Of a stretch of DNA of 64,000 bases, positions 16,872-24,657 are shown one piece after another. The position numbers and the translations under genes are program-made. Origin of the DNA: CAYGZL01 sp964354345 (lineage in GTDB: Bacteria; Chloroflexota; Anaerolineae; Anaerolineales; UBA4823); contig CAYGZL010000170.1 of the NCBI GenBank assembly GCA_964354345.1, positions 119,049 through 183,048 of the forward strand, read 5' to 3'. How positions within the stretch are numbered: the first letter of the stretch is position 1; each line of letters starts with the position of its first letter. The notes under the pieces were generated by a model. It worked only from the letters and a program-made list of their open reading frames with translations, ran no database searches and was not told where the DNA came from.

Positions 16872-18648
16872 TACGCGCGCGTTGTTATCCGCAGTTTTTC
16901 CTCTTCTGTGGAGAGTGGCCTACCTGGGATTAGTCACTGGGTTGATCTGGCTGACCATGCGCAACTGGGGGTATGACGATCCATTCATTACTTATCGGTA
17001 TGCGCGTAACCTGGCGCAGGGCGTGGGATTTGTATATAACACTGGCGAGCAAATTCTTAGCACAACAACCCCTCTATTGGTGATGATCCTGGCGGCACTG
17101 GGCGGGGCTGACTCGGTTCAGCGGTGGGGGTTAGATTACCCGCAGTTATCAAATTTACTCGGGGCTTTTTGCCTGGCGCTTGGGGGCTTATTGATATGGG
17201 AGCTATTTGCTATCTGGCATGAATCTCCGGATGGGGTTTCCGATTCGGGTTTGGGGCTTCTATCCAGCGGTGGCTCATCGCCGATCGGAGGCTGGGCTGG
17301 CCTCCTGCTTTACCCAACTTTCCCTCTTTTACTCTCGACATTGGGCTCGGAGATGCCCCTCTATCTTGCTTTGTGCCTCGGCGCCTTCGTTGCTTATGCC
17401 AAGATCAAGGCGATAGCGTTGGCCCTTCGGTCCAACTCCGTGGGATCATCCAAACAAAGAACCATTATTTCTGGATGGTATGTCGTGGCAGCAGTCTGCG
17501 CCGGGTTGGCTGTGCTGGCGCGGCCAGATGGATGGTTAATCCCCCTTATTCTGGCCTCCGATCTATTCTATCGCAACCTCCAACATCCAACCACTAACCT
17601 CCATCTTCCAATTTTGCGAGCCCTTCTGATCTTTCTGGTAATTGTTTTACCCTGGCTGTTTTTTGCCTGGAGCTATTTTGGCTCACCGGTTCCGGCGACG
17701 CTGTTCGCCAAGCAGCACCAGGGTGCCATGCAAATCAGCCAACGCTTCTTCCCGGGCTTCTGGTGGTTTTTAAGAGGATATCTTAAGCACCCCTATTTTG
17801 TCAGCGAAATAATCCTGGTTTGCATGGGTTCCTTGTACCTGGTCAGAGGATTGGCACACAGGTTGATCCCAACCAGGATTATTCCGTGGTATTCCTCCTT
17901 GGCGGCGGCAATCCCATCACATTTCCGGGGGCAGGATGTGTTTTTTACCTGGACAATGCTATATTTTATTGCCTACTCTCTCTTAGGGGTCAGTCGTTAC
18001 CATTGGTATTACGCTCCATTAATCCCGGCCTTTATAACGCTGGTTGGTTTTGGTTTGGAAGGTTGGATTCACCTTGTCAGGCAGATACGGACGAAACTAC
18101 ACTCGCGCAGTCTGTCCCAAACTCAAGATCGACTCAAAGCGGATCTTCAACATCCAATATCCATCTTGGCATCGATAGGCTTGATTGCCCTGCTGGCTGG
18201 TTTTCAATCTACAGGGTTGCGAGATCTGGCCCGCCAACCAGATCCACGTTTAGCGATTTATCGGGCTGTGGGGACATGGCTCTCCGACACAGTCGTTGCG
18301 CAAAGCCGTATTAATCCTGTGCCAGAGAATTATCGGATTAGCGCACTTGAGGTGGGCATCATCGGGTATTATGCAACAGGTCGCAGAGTCCATATGATCG
18401 ATTTTGCTGGACTTCTTAATCCGGATGTGGCTTCCCGTTTGGGTTGGACAACCACTTATGCGGATTCGGCTGTCTGGGTAGCTGAACATTACCAACCCAA
18501 TTACCTCGTGCTACAATCGGGTATGTTTACCGTCCTGGAGGCCGGTTATGCGGCTGAACACTGCCAGATCGTTCAGCAGTTCCCGGCGGTTATTTATGCT
18601 GGGGATATTGACCTGAATATATATGCATGCCAATCCCCGGGAGGGTGA
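16858..18648 (+). CDS. GT-C type membrane glycosyltransferase
   Basis: Polytopic membrane protein of 596 aa with ten or more hydrophobic helices. Seen: after the first helix, the loop NWGYDDPFITYRYARNLAQG carries an acidic pair (DD) followed by aromatic and Arg residues, the signature of arabinofuranosyl/mannosyl-type GT-C enzymes, with STTTPLLVMILAAL beginning the next helix. The C-terminal part (from about 480) is a soluble extracellular domain. It overlaps the GH43-like gene by 14 bases. Two low-complexity repeats are read through in frame (17572-17614 and 18144-18168). Donor and acceptor unknown. Confidence 0.7.
   Translation: MSHPNTRALLSAVFPLLWRVAYLGLVTGLIWLTMRNWGYDDPFITYRYARNLAQGVGFVYNTGEQILSTTTPLLVMILAALGGADSVQRWGLDYPQLSNLLGAFCLALGGLLIWELFAIWHESPDGVSDSGLGLLSSGGSSPIGGWAGLLLYPTFPLLLSTLGSEMPLYLALCLGAFVAYAKIKAIALALRSNSVGSSKQRTIISGWYVVAAVCAGLAVLARPDGWLIPLILASDLFYRNLQHPTTNLHLPILRALLIFLVIVLPWLFFAWSYFGSPVPATLFAKQHQGAMQISQRFFPGFWWFLRGYLKHPYFVSEIILVCMGSLYLVRGLAHRLIPTRIIPWYSSLAAAIPSHFRGQDVFFTWTMLYFIAYSLLGVSRYHWYYAPLIPAFITLVGFGLEGWIHLVRQIRTKLHSRSLSQTQDRLKADLQHPISILASIGLIALLAGFQSTGLRDLARQPDPRLAIYRAVGTWLSDTVVAQSRINPVPENYRISALEVGIIGYYATGRRVHMIDFAGLLNPDVASRLGWTTTYADSAVWVAEHYQPNYLVLQSGMFTVLEAGYAAEHCQIVQQFPAVIYAGDIDLNIYACQSPGG
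17572..17614 (+). repeat. ACCTCCAACATCC-type repeat, in frame
   Basis: The stretch AACCTCCAACATCCAACC followed by ACTAACCTCCATCTTCC is translated as NLQHPTTNLHLP between two membrane helices of the GT-C protein. Confidence 0.55.
18144..18168 (+). repeat. TTCAACATCCAATATCC repeat, in frame
   Basis: Translated as DLQHPISILA just before a membrane helix of the GT-C protein; combines the TTCAAC and CCAATATC words of the family. Confidence 0.5.
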
Positions 18649-18727
18649 GGCGCGTCGGACGCTGTTGTACACCAGGGACATCTGTCCGGTCGAGAATCGG
18701 AGTTGTATCGTCGCAAGGACATCATTC

Positions 18728-19294
18728 ATGAAATTTACCCCAACCTCTCTCCCCGATATTCTCTTAATCGAGCCTAAAATCTATGGCGACCAGCGCGGTT
18801 TTTTCTTAGAAACCTATCGCGCCGAGGATTTCGCAGCAGTCGGGATATCAGCTTTGTTTGTCCAGGATAACCATTCTGGATCTGGTAAGGGTACATTGCG
18901 TGGGTTGCACTACCAGATCCGCCAGGCTCAAAGTAAGCTGGTGTATGCCATTGTGGGTGAAATTTATGATGTGGCGGTCGATATCCGGCGCAGCTCGCCA
19001 ACTTTTGGCCAATGGTTTGGTTTGACTCTCTCGGCTCAGGATAAATGCCAGCTTTACATCCCGACTGGCTTCGCGCATGGGTTCTATGTCTTAAGCGATT
19101 GGGCGGAAGTAATTTATAAAGCTACTGATTATTATGCGCCACAGTGGGAGCGTACTTTACTGTGGAACGATCCGGACTTGGACATTCATTGGCCTTTATT
19201 GTCAGCCGATGGGACTGATGTTCCGCAACCTCCCATCCTATCAATGAAGGACACTCACGGCACACCATTTCGACAAGCGGAGTGCTATGATTAG
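18728..19294 (+). CDS. rmlC: dTDP-4-dehydrorhamnose 3,5-epimerase
   Basis: Cupin epimerase making dTDP-4-keto-L-rhamnose, 188 aa, the usual family size. Seen: KIYGDQRGFFLETYR (about 17-31), NHSGSGKGTLRGLHYQ with the catalytic His, VVDIRRSSPTFGQW region, FAHGFYVLSD and YKATDYYAP with the active-site Tyr. A longer frame from 18623 would give a non-homologous N-terminal tail. The ATG at 18728, preceded by AAGGA, is preferred. First gene of the rmlC-B-A-D set. Confidence 0.93.
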   Translation: MKFTPTSLPDILLIEPKIYGDQRGFFLETYRAEDFAAVGISALFVQDNHSGSGKGTLRGLHYQIRQAQSKLVYAIVGEIYDVAVDIRRSSPTFGQWFGLTLSAQDKCQLYIPTGFAHGFYVLSDWAEVIYKATDYYAPQWERTLLWNDPDLDIHWPLLSADGTDVPQPPILSMKDTHGTPFRQAECYD

Positions 19295-19336
19295 TCTGAT
19301 CGCTCAGCACATACGCCAATCCCAATCGGAGGTATC

Positions 19337-20509
19337 ATGAATTCTATTGAAAGACACAGCGGTGAAAAACATCAGGAACATCTACTCCGTCGTGTACTCG
19401 TCACCGGCGGGGCTGGTTTCATCGGCTCAAATTTTGTGCGTTATCTGTTACTTAACGAACCTGAGGTTGAGATTGTCAACCTGGATGTATTAACCTATGC
19501 AGGCAGCCTGGAGAACTTACGCGATCTCCCGGATCCGCAACGCCACCATTTCGTCCAGGGCAATATTTGCGACCGATCTCTGGTTGAAAGTCTCATGCAG
19601 AGTCATCAGATCGATACCATTGTCCATTTTGCCGCCGAAACGCATGTTGACCGGTCAATTATCGATCCTGGGCCGTTTATTCAAACCAATATCCTGGGTA
19701 CCTTCACGCTGTTGGATGTGGCGCACAAGTTCTGGTTGACTGACGCAAGTAGTCGAATTCTGGCGTCGGTCCGTTTTCACCATGTGTCCACTGATGAAGT
19801 ATTTGGATCTCTCAAACCCGAGGAACCTGCCTGGACTGAGCAAACACCTTATGCGCCCAATTCGCCCTATGCCGCGACGAAGGCCGCCAGCGATCACCTG
19901 GTTCGCTCTTATGGGCATACTTATGGCTTGCCAGTGACGATCACGAACTGCTCTAACAATTATGGTCCCCATCAGTTTCCTGAGAAGTTGATCCCATTGA
20001 TGATTTCAAAAGGGCTACAGGGGCAAAGTTTGCCTGTCTATGGTGATGGGCAACAGATTCGAGACTGGTTGTATGTGGAGGATCACTGTGATGGCATCTG
20101 GACGGTGGTGTGTAAGGGCAGGCCAGGTGAGACGTACAATCTGGGCGGAGGAAACCAGCCAGTAAATCTGGTCGTTGTTAACACGTTGTGCGATATTTTG
20201 GATGAATTGAAGCCAACATCGCCGCATGTTCCACACAGCAGTCTTATCCAGTTTGTGAAAGATCGTCCTGGACATGACCGGCGTTATGCGATGGACATTC
20301 GTAAAATCCAGCAGGAATTGGGTTGGCAACCCAGACAGTCGTTGACCACCGGATTATTGAAAACTGTTCAATGGTATATAGATCACCCTGAGTGGGTCGA
20401 GGTGATCCAACAGCAACACGCATACCAAAGCTGGTTAGGCCGGCATTATGGATCTACAACCTCTAACATTCAAACTTCAAATCAAAATAAATCTGGAGAG
20501 CAGACATGA
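19337..20509 (+). CDS. rmlB: dTDP-glucose 4,6-dehydratase
   Basis: Extended SDR converting dTDP-glucose to dTDP-4-keto-6-deoxyglucose, 390 aa. Seen: TGGAGFIG (23-30), FAAETHVDRSI, VSTDEVFGSL with the Asp-Glu acid pair, Tyr178-x-x-x-Lys182 in SPYAATKAASDH, and RDWLYVEDHC. GGAGG precedes the start. The C-terminal 20 residues (from about 372) are Ser/Thr/Asn-rich and encoded by a dispersed repeat (20455-20490); typical RmlB ends before that, so the tail was probably added by the repeat. Overlaps rmlA by ATGA. Confidence 0.95.
   Translation: MNSIERHSGEKHQEHLLRRVLVTGGAGFIGSNFVRYLLLNEPEVEIVNLDVLTYAGSLENLRDLPDPQRHHFVQGNICDRSLVESLMQSHQIDTIVHFAAETHVDRSIIDPGPFIQTNILGTFTLLDVAHKFWLTDASSRILASVRFHHVSTDEVFGSLKPEEPAWTEQTPYAPNSPYAATKAASDHLVRSYGHTYGLPVTITNCSNNYGPHQFPEKLIPLMISKGLQGQSLPVYGDGQQIRDWLYVEDHCDGIWTVVCKGRPGETYNLGGGNQPVNLVVVNTLCDILDELKPTSPHVPHSSLIQFVKDRPGHDRRYAMDIRKIQQELGWQPRQSLTTGLLKTVQWYIDHPEWVEVIQQQHAYQSWLGRHYGSTTSNIQTSNQNKSGEQT
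20455..20490 (+). repeat. ACCTCTAACATTCAAACTTCAA repeat at the 3' end of rmlB
   Basis: The low-complexity run reads as TTSNIQTSNQNKS and forms the extra C-terminal tail of RmlB. Confidence 0.6.
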
Positions 20510-21393
20510 AAGGCATCATCCTGGCGGGCGGTCGTGGCACCCGGTTGTATCCCCTAACGATTGCTGTCAGCAAACAGCTCTTGCCTGTCTATGACAAGCC
20601 AATGGTTTATTACCCCTTGTCTATGTTGATGCTGGCAGGCATTCGGGAGATTATGGTCATCAGTACCCCCGAAGCATTGCCTGGATTTCGCGGCCTACTG
20701 CAGGATGGTAGCCAATGGGGGATCAGGGTCTCCTATGCGGCGCAGCCAGAGCCGCGCGGCCTGGCGGATGCTTTTTTAGTTTCCGATCCACATCATGGAT
20801 CGGCGCCGGATTTTATAAGCCATGAGCCGGTTTGCTTGATCTTGGGCGATAACATTTTCTTTGGCCAGGGGCTTTCAGATAAGTTGCGGGCAGCGGCTCA
20901 GCTTACTTCGGGAGCACTTATCTTTGCCTATCCAGTTCGAGATCCACGCAGCTATGGTGTGGTTGAGTTCGATGAACATGGAAAAGCGTTGAGCATAGAA
21001 GAAAAACCTCACCAGCCGCGTACGCATTACGCTGTCCCGGGATTGTATTTTTACGATCACCAGGTGGTCGAGCTCGCTGCGCAATTGAAGCCGTCGGCGC
21101 GTAATGAATTGGAAATTACAGATTTGAACCAAATGTACCTGGAAAAAGGCCAGCTTTTTGTGGAAGAGTTGGGGCGCGGCGTGGCTTGGCTGGATATGGG
21201 TACACATGAGTCCCTGTTGCAGGCAGCCAATTTTGTTCAGGCGGTGCAGGAACGCCAGGGCATGATGATCTCTTGCCCGGAAGAGATTGCCTTTCGAAGA
21301 GGTTTTATTGATCAAGATACCTTCCGCCGGCAGGCAGAGGCGCTGAACAATAATGCATATGGCGCTTACTTGATGAGTCTCCTGGCGGATTAG
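20506..21393 (+). CDS. rmlA: Glucose-1-phosphate thymidylyltransferase
   Basis: Makes dTDP-glucose from dTTP and glucose-1-phosphate, first step of the rhamnose pathway. Seen: the signature GGRGTRLYPLT (8-18), SKQLLPVYDKPMVYYPLSML, GDNIFFGQG with the metal-binding Asp, EEKPHQPRTHYAVPGLYFYD, and WLDMGTHESLLQA. Length 295 aa is standard. Translation is coupled to rmlB by the ATGA at 20506-20509. Confidence 0.96.
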   Translation: MKGIILAGGRGTRLYPLTIAVSKQLLPVYDKPMVYYPLSMLMLAGIREIMVISTPEALPGFRGLLQDGSQWGIRVSYAAQPEPRGLADAFLVSDPHHGSAPDFISHEPVCLILGDNIFFGQGLSDKLRAAAQLTSGALIFAYPVRDPRSYGVVEFDEHGKALSIEEKPHQPRTHYAVPGLYFYDHQVVELAAQLKPSARNELEITDLNQMYLEKGQLFVEELGRGVAWLDMGTHESLLQAANFVQAVQERQGMMISCPEEIAFRRGFIDQDTFRRQAEALNNNAYGAYLMSLLAD

Positions 21394-21404
21394 AATTCGA
21401 AGCT

Positions 21405-21432
21405 GAGGGGGTTAACCCCCCGGTCACATTTT
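21405..21432 (+). terminator. Hairpin GGGGGTTAACCCCC with following T-run (possible weak terminator)
   Basis: A perfect palindrome at 21407-21420 in the 57-base gap between rmlA and rmlD, followed within 7 bases by TTTTT. It could attenuate transcription inside the rml operon, or it may be a palindromic repeat like those at 8547 and 8582. Confidence 0.4.
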
Positions 21433-21450
21433 TATGATGATCAACTAACA

Positions 21451-22323
21451 ATGCGGATCCTGTTACTGGGCAAGAATGGGCAATTGGGGTGGGAGTTGCA
21501 TCGCACGCTGGTGGAAATAGGGGAGGTGTGGGCATTGGATTATCCGGAGGTTGATCTGGCTCAACCAGATAGCCTATGCTTGGCGATTCGAGAGACTCAA
21601 CCGGAATTGATTGTTAATGCTGCTGCCTACACTGCGGTGGATCAAGCTGAAAATGAGCCAGATCTAGCCCTGGCAATCAATGGCAAGGCGCCGGGATTGA
21701 TCGCCGAGGAAGCGCGTAAGTTAGGGGCGGCTATGATTCACTTTTCGACTGATTATGTTTTCGATGGTATGAAAGGAAGCGTCTATATCGAGACAGATCC
21801 ACCCAAACCATTGGGGGTCTATGGTCAAAGTAAACTGGTTGGGGATGAAGCGGTCATGCAGGTAGATGGGACTTACTGGATTTTCCGTCCCAGTTGGGTA
21901 TACAGCCTGCGGCGGGACAGTTTTGTAACAAAAGTGTTACATTGGGCCCGGCAGAATTCGATACTCCGCGTGGTAGCCGACCAGATCAGTAATCCAACCT
22001 GGGCGCGGATGGTGGCGGAAGTGGTGGCGGAACTATTTCGGAACTACAGTTCCGCAATGAATGATCGGCGTGGGCTCTATCATCTGGCTGGGGATGGCTA
22101 CACCAGCCGGTTTGAGTGGGCGCAGGTGATTCTTTCCCTGGATCCCCACCCGGAAGAACAGGTCGTCCAGCTTATGCTACCGGCCGTAACGAGTGATTTT
22201 CCAACGCCTGCTAAACGACCACTATTCTCAGCATTGAGCTGTGAGCGGTTTACCACTACCTTTGGCCTGCGATTGCCAGCCTGGCAGGATTCACTGAAGC
22301 TGGCCATGACTCTTCAAAATTAA
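21451..22323 (+). CDS. rmlD: dTDP-4-dehydrorhamnose reductase
   Basis: NADPH-dependent final step to dTDP-L-rhamnose, 290 aa. Seen: LGKNGQLGWEL (6-16), NAAAYTAVDQAE, STDYVFDG, and Tyr-x-x-x-Lys in GVYGQSKLVGDEAV, then RPSWVYS. A perfect palindrome (22039-22054) lies inside the coding region as FRNYSSA, in a region usually variable in RmlD. No strong ribosome-binding site precedes the ATG. With rmlC, B and A it completes dTDP-rhamnose synthesis. Confidence 0.94.
   Translation: MRILLLGKNGQLGWELHRTLVEIGEVWALDYPEVDLAQPDSLCLAIRETQPELIVNAAAYTAVDQAENEPDLALAINGKAPGLIAEEARKLGAAMIHFSTDYVFDGMKGSVYIETDPPKPLGVYGQSKLVGDEAVMQVDGTYWIFRPSWVYSLRRDSFVTKVLHWARQNSILRVVADQISNPTWARMVAEVVAELFRNYSSAMNDRRGLYHLAGDGYTSRFEWAQVILSLDPHPEEQVVQLMLPAVTSDFPTPAKRPLFSALSCERFTTTFGLRLPAWQDSLKLAMTLQN
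22039..22054 (+). repeat. Perfect palindrome CGGAACT-AC-AGTTCCG inside rmlD
   Basis: Seven-base arms with a 2-base centre; the best-formed member of the GGAAC-N-GTTCC family. Confidence 0.6.
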
Positions 22324-22339
22324 TAACACTGCCATTTTG

Positions 22340-22403
22340 CACCCCTCGACCTTCAAACTCATGAATCTCGAACCTGTCAACCTTCAATCTTCAACCTCTA
22401 AAT
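22340..22403 (+). repeat. Long ACCTTCAA-type low-complexity repeat at a gene start
   Basis: Several copies of (A)CCTTCAA(A/T)C and related words spread across the intergenic end of rmlD and the first codons of the next methyltransferase, encoding NLEPVNLQSSTSKS at its N-terminus. Confidence 0.65.
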
Positions 22404-23212
22404 CCATATATGATGCTTATTATTATGCACATAATTGTGGTGAACCTTACCAGCGCGATGAAACCTGGCTGACCTTGTTCCGTTGGTTCGCTGAACGGAT
22501 TGCTCAGGATATCCAACCCAAGACCGTTCTGGATGCAGGTTGCGCAATGGGGTTATTGGTGGAGTGCCTGCGAGAGCGCGGGATCTCTGCCTGGGGAATT
22601 GATATATCAGAATATGCCATCCAAAATGTCCCGGAAAGCATTCGTGAATACTGCCACGTGGCATCTGTCACCCAACCATTCACCTTCAATATACAACAGC
22701 CAATATCTAAATATGATCTGATCGTCTGTATTGAGGTGCTGGAGCATTTAGATCCTCGGGAGGGCGAAAAGGCAGTTGTTAATCTTTGTCAATTTACCGA
22801 TGATATTTTGTTCTCTTCTACGCCCCTGGATTACACAGAGACGTCTCATCAGAATGTCCAGCCTCTGGAGTATTGGGCGGAGATGTTCGCCCGCCAGGGT
22901 TTCTTCAGGGATGTTAATTTTGATGCTTCATTTATTGCCCCCTGGGCGATTCGCTTCCGGCGTAAAGCAGAGCCGCCTCACCGTCTGGTCCGCGAGTATG
23001 AACGACGGCATTGGTGGCTCTGGAAAGAAAATACTGATTTACGCCAATCCAATCGAGCAATGCACGATCAACTGGCCGCGGATGAGGTGAAAATCCAGGA
23101 CCTTTCGCGCCATTCTGCAGAGTTAGAGCAGCGCCTCCTTTTGGTTCAGGGAAGTCGCACCTGGCGGTTACGAACCTGGTTGATCCGCTGGCTACGGCTG
23201 CGCAGTGAATGA
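22361..23212 (+). CDS. SAM-dependent methyltransferase with C-terminal coiled coil
   Basis: A 283-aa protein. Seen: VLDAGCAMGLLVECL with the SAM glycine loop and GIDIS as the motif II acid, IVCIEVLEHLDP (motif IV), and a helical heptad segment near residues 225-265 (ENTDLRQSNRAMHDQL...AELEQRLL) followed by GSRTWRLRTWLIRWLRLR. The same tail plan recurs in the next two proteins. The first frame start at 22337 is a TTG inside repeat sequence, so the ATG at 22361 is preferred, although the first 15 residues are still repeat-derived. Probably methylates a sugar, perhaps a chain terminus, which in ABC-exported glycans can set length. Confidence 0.72.
   Translation: MNLEPVNLQSSTSKSIYDAYYYAHNCGEPYQRDETWLTLFRWFAERIAQDIQPKTVLDAGCAMGLLVECLRERGISAWGIDISEYAIQNVPESIREYCHVASVTQPFTFNIQQPISKYDLIVCIEVLEHLDPREGEKAVVNLCQFTDDILFSSTPLDYTETSHQNVQPLEYWAEMFARQGFFRDVNFDASFIAPWAIRFRRKAEPPHRLVREYERRHWWLWKENTDLRQSNRAMHDQLAADEVKIQDLSRHSAELEQRLLLVQGSRTWRLRTWLIRWLRLRSE
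22679..22712 (+). repeat. ACCTTCAATATACAA/CCAATATCTAA repeat, in frame
   Basis: Translated as FTFNIQQPISKYD in the methyltransferase, between motif II and motif IV, where loops vary. Confidence 0.5.
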
Positions 23213-23232
23213 AGTTTGATTTTGAATGATGG

Positions 23233-24627
23233 ATGGATGTTCAACTTTCTAACCTTCAACCTATAGACCCTGTCTGTGGTCGAGTAGTTGGCTTCACCGC
23301 TTATCCTTGGAACCATGCCCTGACCCACATTCGGCTGCAAGCGCCAATCCAACAGGCGGGGATGCAATTATTGCGCGGCAATGATTATGAGCGCGTCTAC
23401 CTCGAGAAAATTGCTCTTGCTGACCTGGTCGTTATCCAACGCGATTTTCCGCGTTGGACAACCGCCTATCAGCAGGTGATTGCTTGCGCTCGCGCTGCAT
23501 CCAAACCCGTCGTTTATGAAATTGACGACCTGCTATTAGAGTTGCCCGAGACTCACCCCGACCATTCGGTCCACTACTATACACAGGCGCTCTTTCCGAT
23601 GTTGCAGGCGATCGTCGAGGCTGATGCGGTCACCGCGACCACGCAGGCTTTAGCTGATTACCTGCAAACCTTCAATCCCACCGTGTATGTCTTGCCGAAT
23701 TACCTGGATGAGGCTATATGGGAGTATAAACAACCATTGCCGTTAATCAATCGTGTCGTTATTGGGTATGTTGGTTCGAGCACACATACGCCAGATCTGG
23801 AAACGATCACGCCAGCTTTGGAACGCATCCTGGCGCGTTATGGAGATCGGATTCGATTGAAATTTTGGAGTTGTGAACCGCCTGCAGGTTTACGCAGTTG
23901 GGCGGAGGTAGAATGGTTGCCAGTGCAATTTTCTGATTATGGTGAATACGCCCGTTACCTGGCTGGTCTGGATCTTCATATTGGTCTTGCGCCGCTGGCA
24001 GATAATGGATTTAACCGGTGTAAGAGTCCGGTAAAATTCCTCGAATATTCTGCCGTTGGAATTGTTGGAATATACAGCCGGTTGCCTCCATATGAGATGA
24101 TTGTTTGTCAGGGCGAAAACGGCTTTCTGGCAAGCAGTTCCGAGGAATGGGAAGAGTGTCTGGTCCGTTTAATCGAGGACGAGTCGCAGCGGGTTAAACT
24201 GGGGTCTGCTGCACAGGAATGTGTTCGGAAAGATTGGGTGCTATCTGTCCATGCTCACCAATGGCAGGCTGTATATGATGCCGTGATCCAGGCTGCTCGG
24301 TCGGGTGTACAAGCCAGACCCACCGATTTACGCCAACAACGCCTGCTTCGGTTTGTGGAGACGGTTCAGAACTGGCAACACAGACTGACAAATCAGGTAG
24401 ATAATCAGTCACAGCAGATTAATGAATTGGAAGCACAAGTTGATGATCAACGCCAACGAATCCTTAAGCTGGAAAAGCAATTAGCCGAAGTATTTTCCAG
24501 TCGAGCAGGTCGCCTGGTACGCTCTCTTTGGCGGCTGCGACTCCGCCTGGCTCCTCACGGTGGCAGGGTGGAACGCGTTTTCGGCAAACTGATACGCCCA
24601 TTTCGCCCGCCAGACTCACCGGTTTAA
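23233..24627 (+). CDS. GT4-like glycosyltransferase with coiled-coil tail
   Basis: GT-B type transferase, 464 aa. Seen: FTAYPWNHALTHIRLQAPIQQ at the N-terminus, KPVVYEIDDLLLELPE (about 95-110), VVIGYVGSSTHTPDLETI in the second Rossmann domain, and GLAPLADNGFNRCKSPVKFLEYSAVG, the donor-binding region. From about 385 a coiled coil (QSQQINELEAQVDDQRQRI) leads to SSRAGRLVRSLWRLRLRLAPHGGR, the tail motif shared with its neighbours. The first residues are encoded by a dispersed repeat. Sugar unknown. Confidence 0.8.
   Translation: MDVQLSNLQPIDPVCGRVVGFTAYPWNHALTHIRLQAPIQQAGMQLLRGNDYERVYLEKIALADLVVIQRDFPRWTTAYQQVIACARAASKPVVYEIDDLLLELPETHPDHSVHYYTQALFPMLQAIVEADAVTATTQALADYLQTFNPTVYVLPNYLDEAIWEYKQPLPLINRVVIGYVGSSTHTPDLETITPALERILARYGDRIRLKFWSCEPPAGLRSWAEVEWLPVQFSDYGEYARYLAGLDLHIGLAPLADNGFNRCKSPVKFLEYSAVGIVGIYSRLPPYEMIVCQGENGFLASSSEEWEECLVRLIEDESQRVKLGSAAQECVRKDWVLSVHAHQWQAVYDAVIQAARSGVQARPTDLRQQRLLRFVETVQNWQHRLTNQVDNQSQQINELEAQVDDQRQRILKLEKQLAEVFSSRAGRLVRSLWRLRLRLAPHGGRVERVFGKLIRPFRPPDSPV
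23238..23267 (+). repeat. TTCAACTTTCTAACCTTCAACC repeat at a gene start
   Basis: Encodes VQLSNLQPID, the N-terminal residues of the GT4-like protein. Confidence 0.6.
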
Positions 24628-24640
24628 TAAAGTTTGCTGC

Positions 24641-24654
24641 GGAACGACTGTTTC
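24641..24654 (+). repeat. Imperfect palindrome GGAAC-GACT-GTTTC before a start codon
   Basis: One mismatch from the GGAAC-N4-GTTCC form. It occupies the ribosome-binding region of the following gene, whose ATG is at 24658; no other Shine-Dalgarno is seen. Confidence 0.4.
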
Positions 24655-24657
24655 GAC

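Noticed and set aside
17820..18314. 164-codon + strand frame inside the GT-C gene
   Set aside because: Out of frame with a membrane protein that has consistent helices; composition is not protein-like.
18649..18727. Extended N-terminus of RmlC from the frame start at 18623
   Set aside because: The extra 35 residues match no RmlC and the ATG at 18728 with AAGGA upstream gives the family's normal length.
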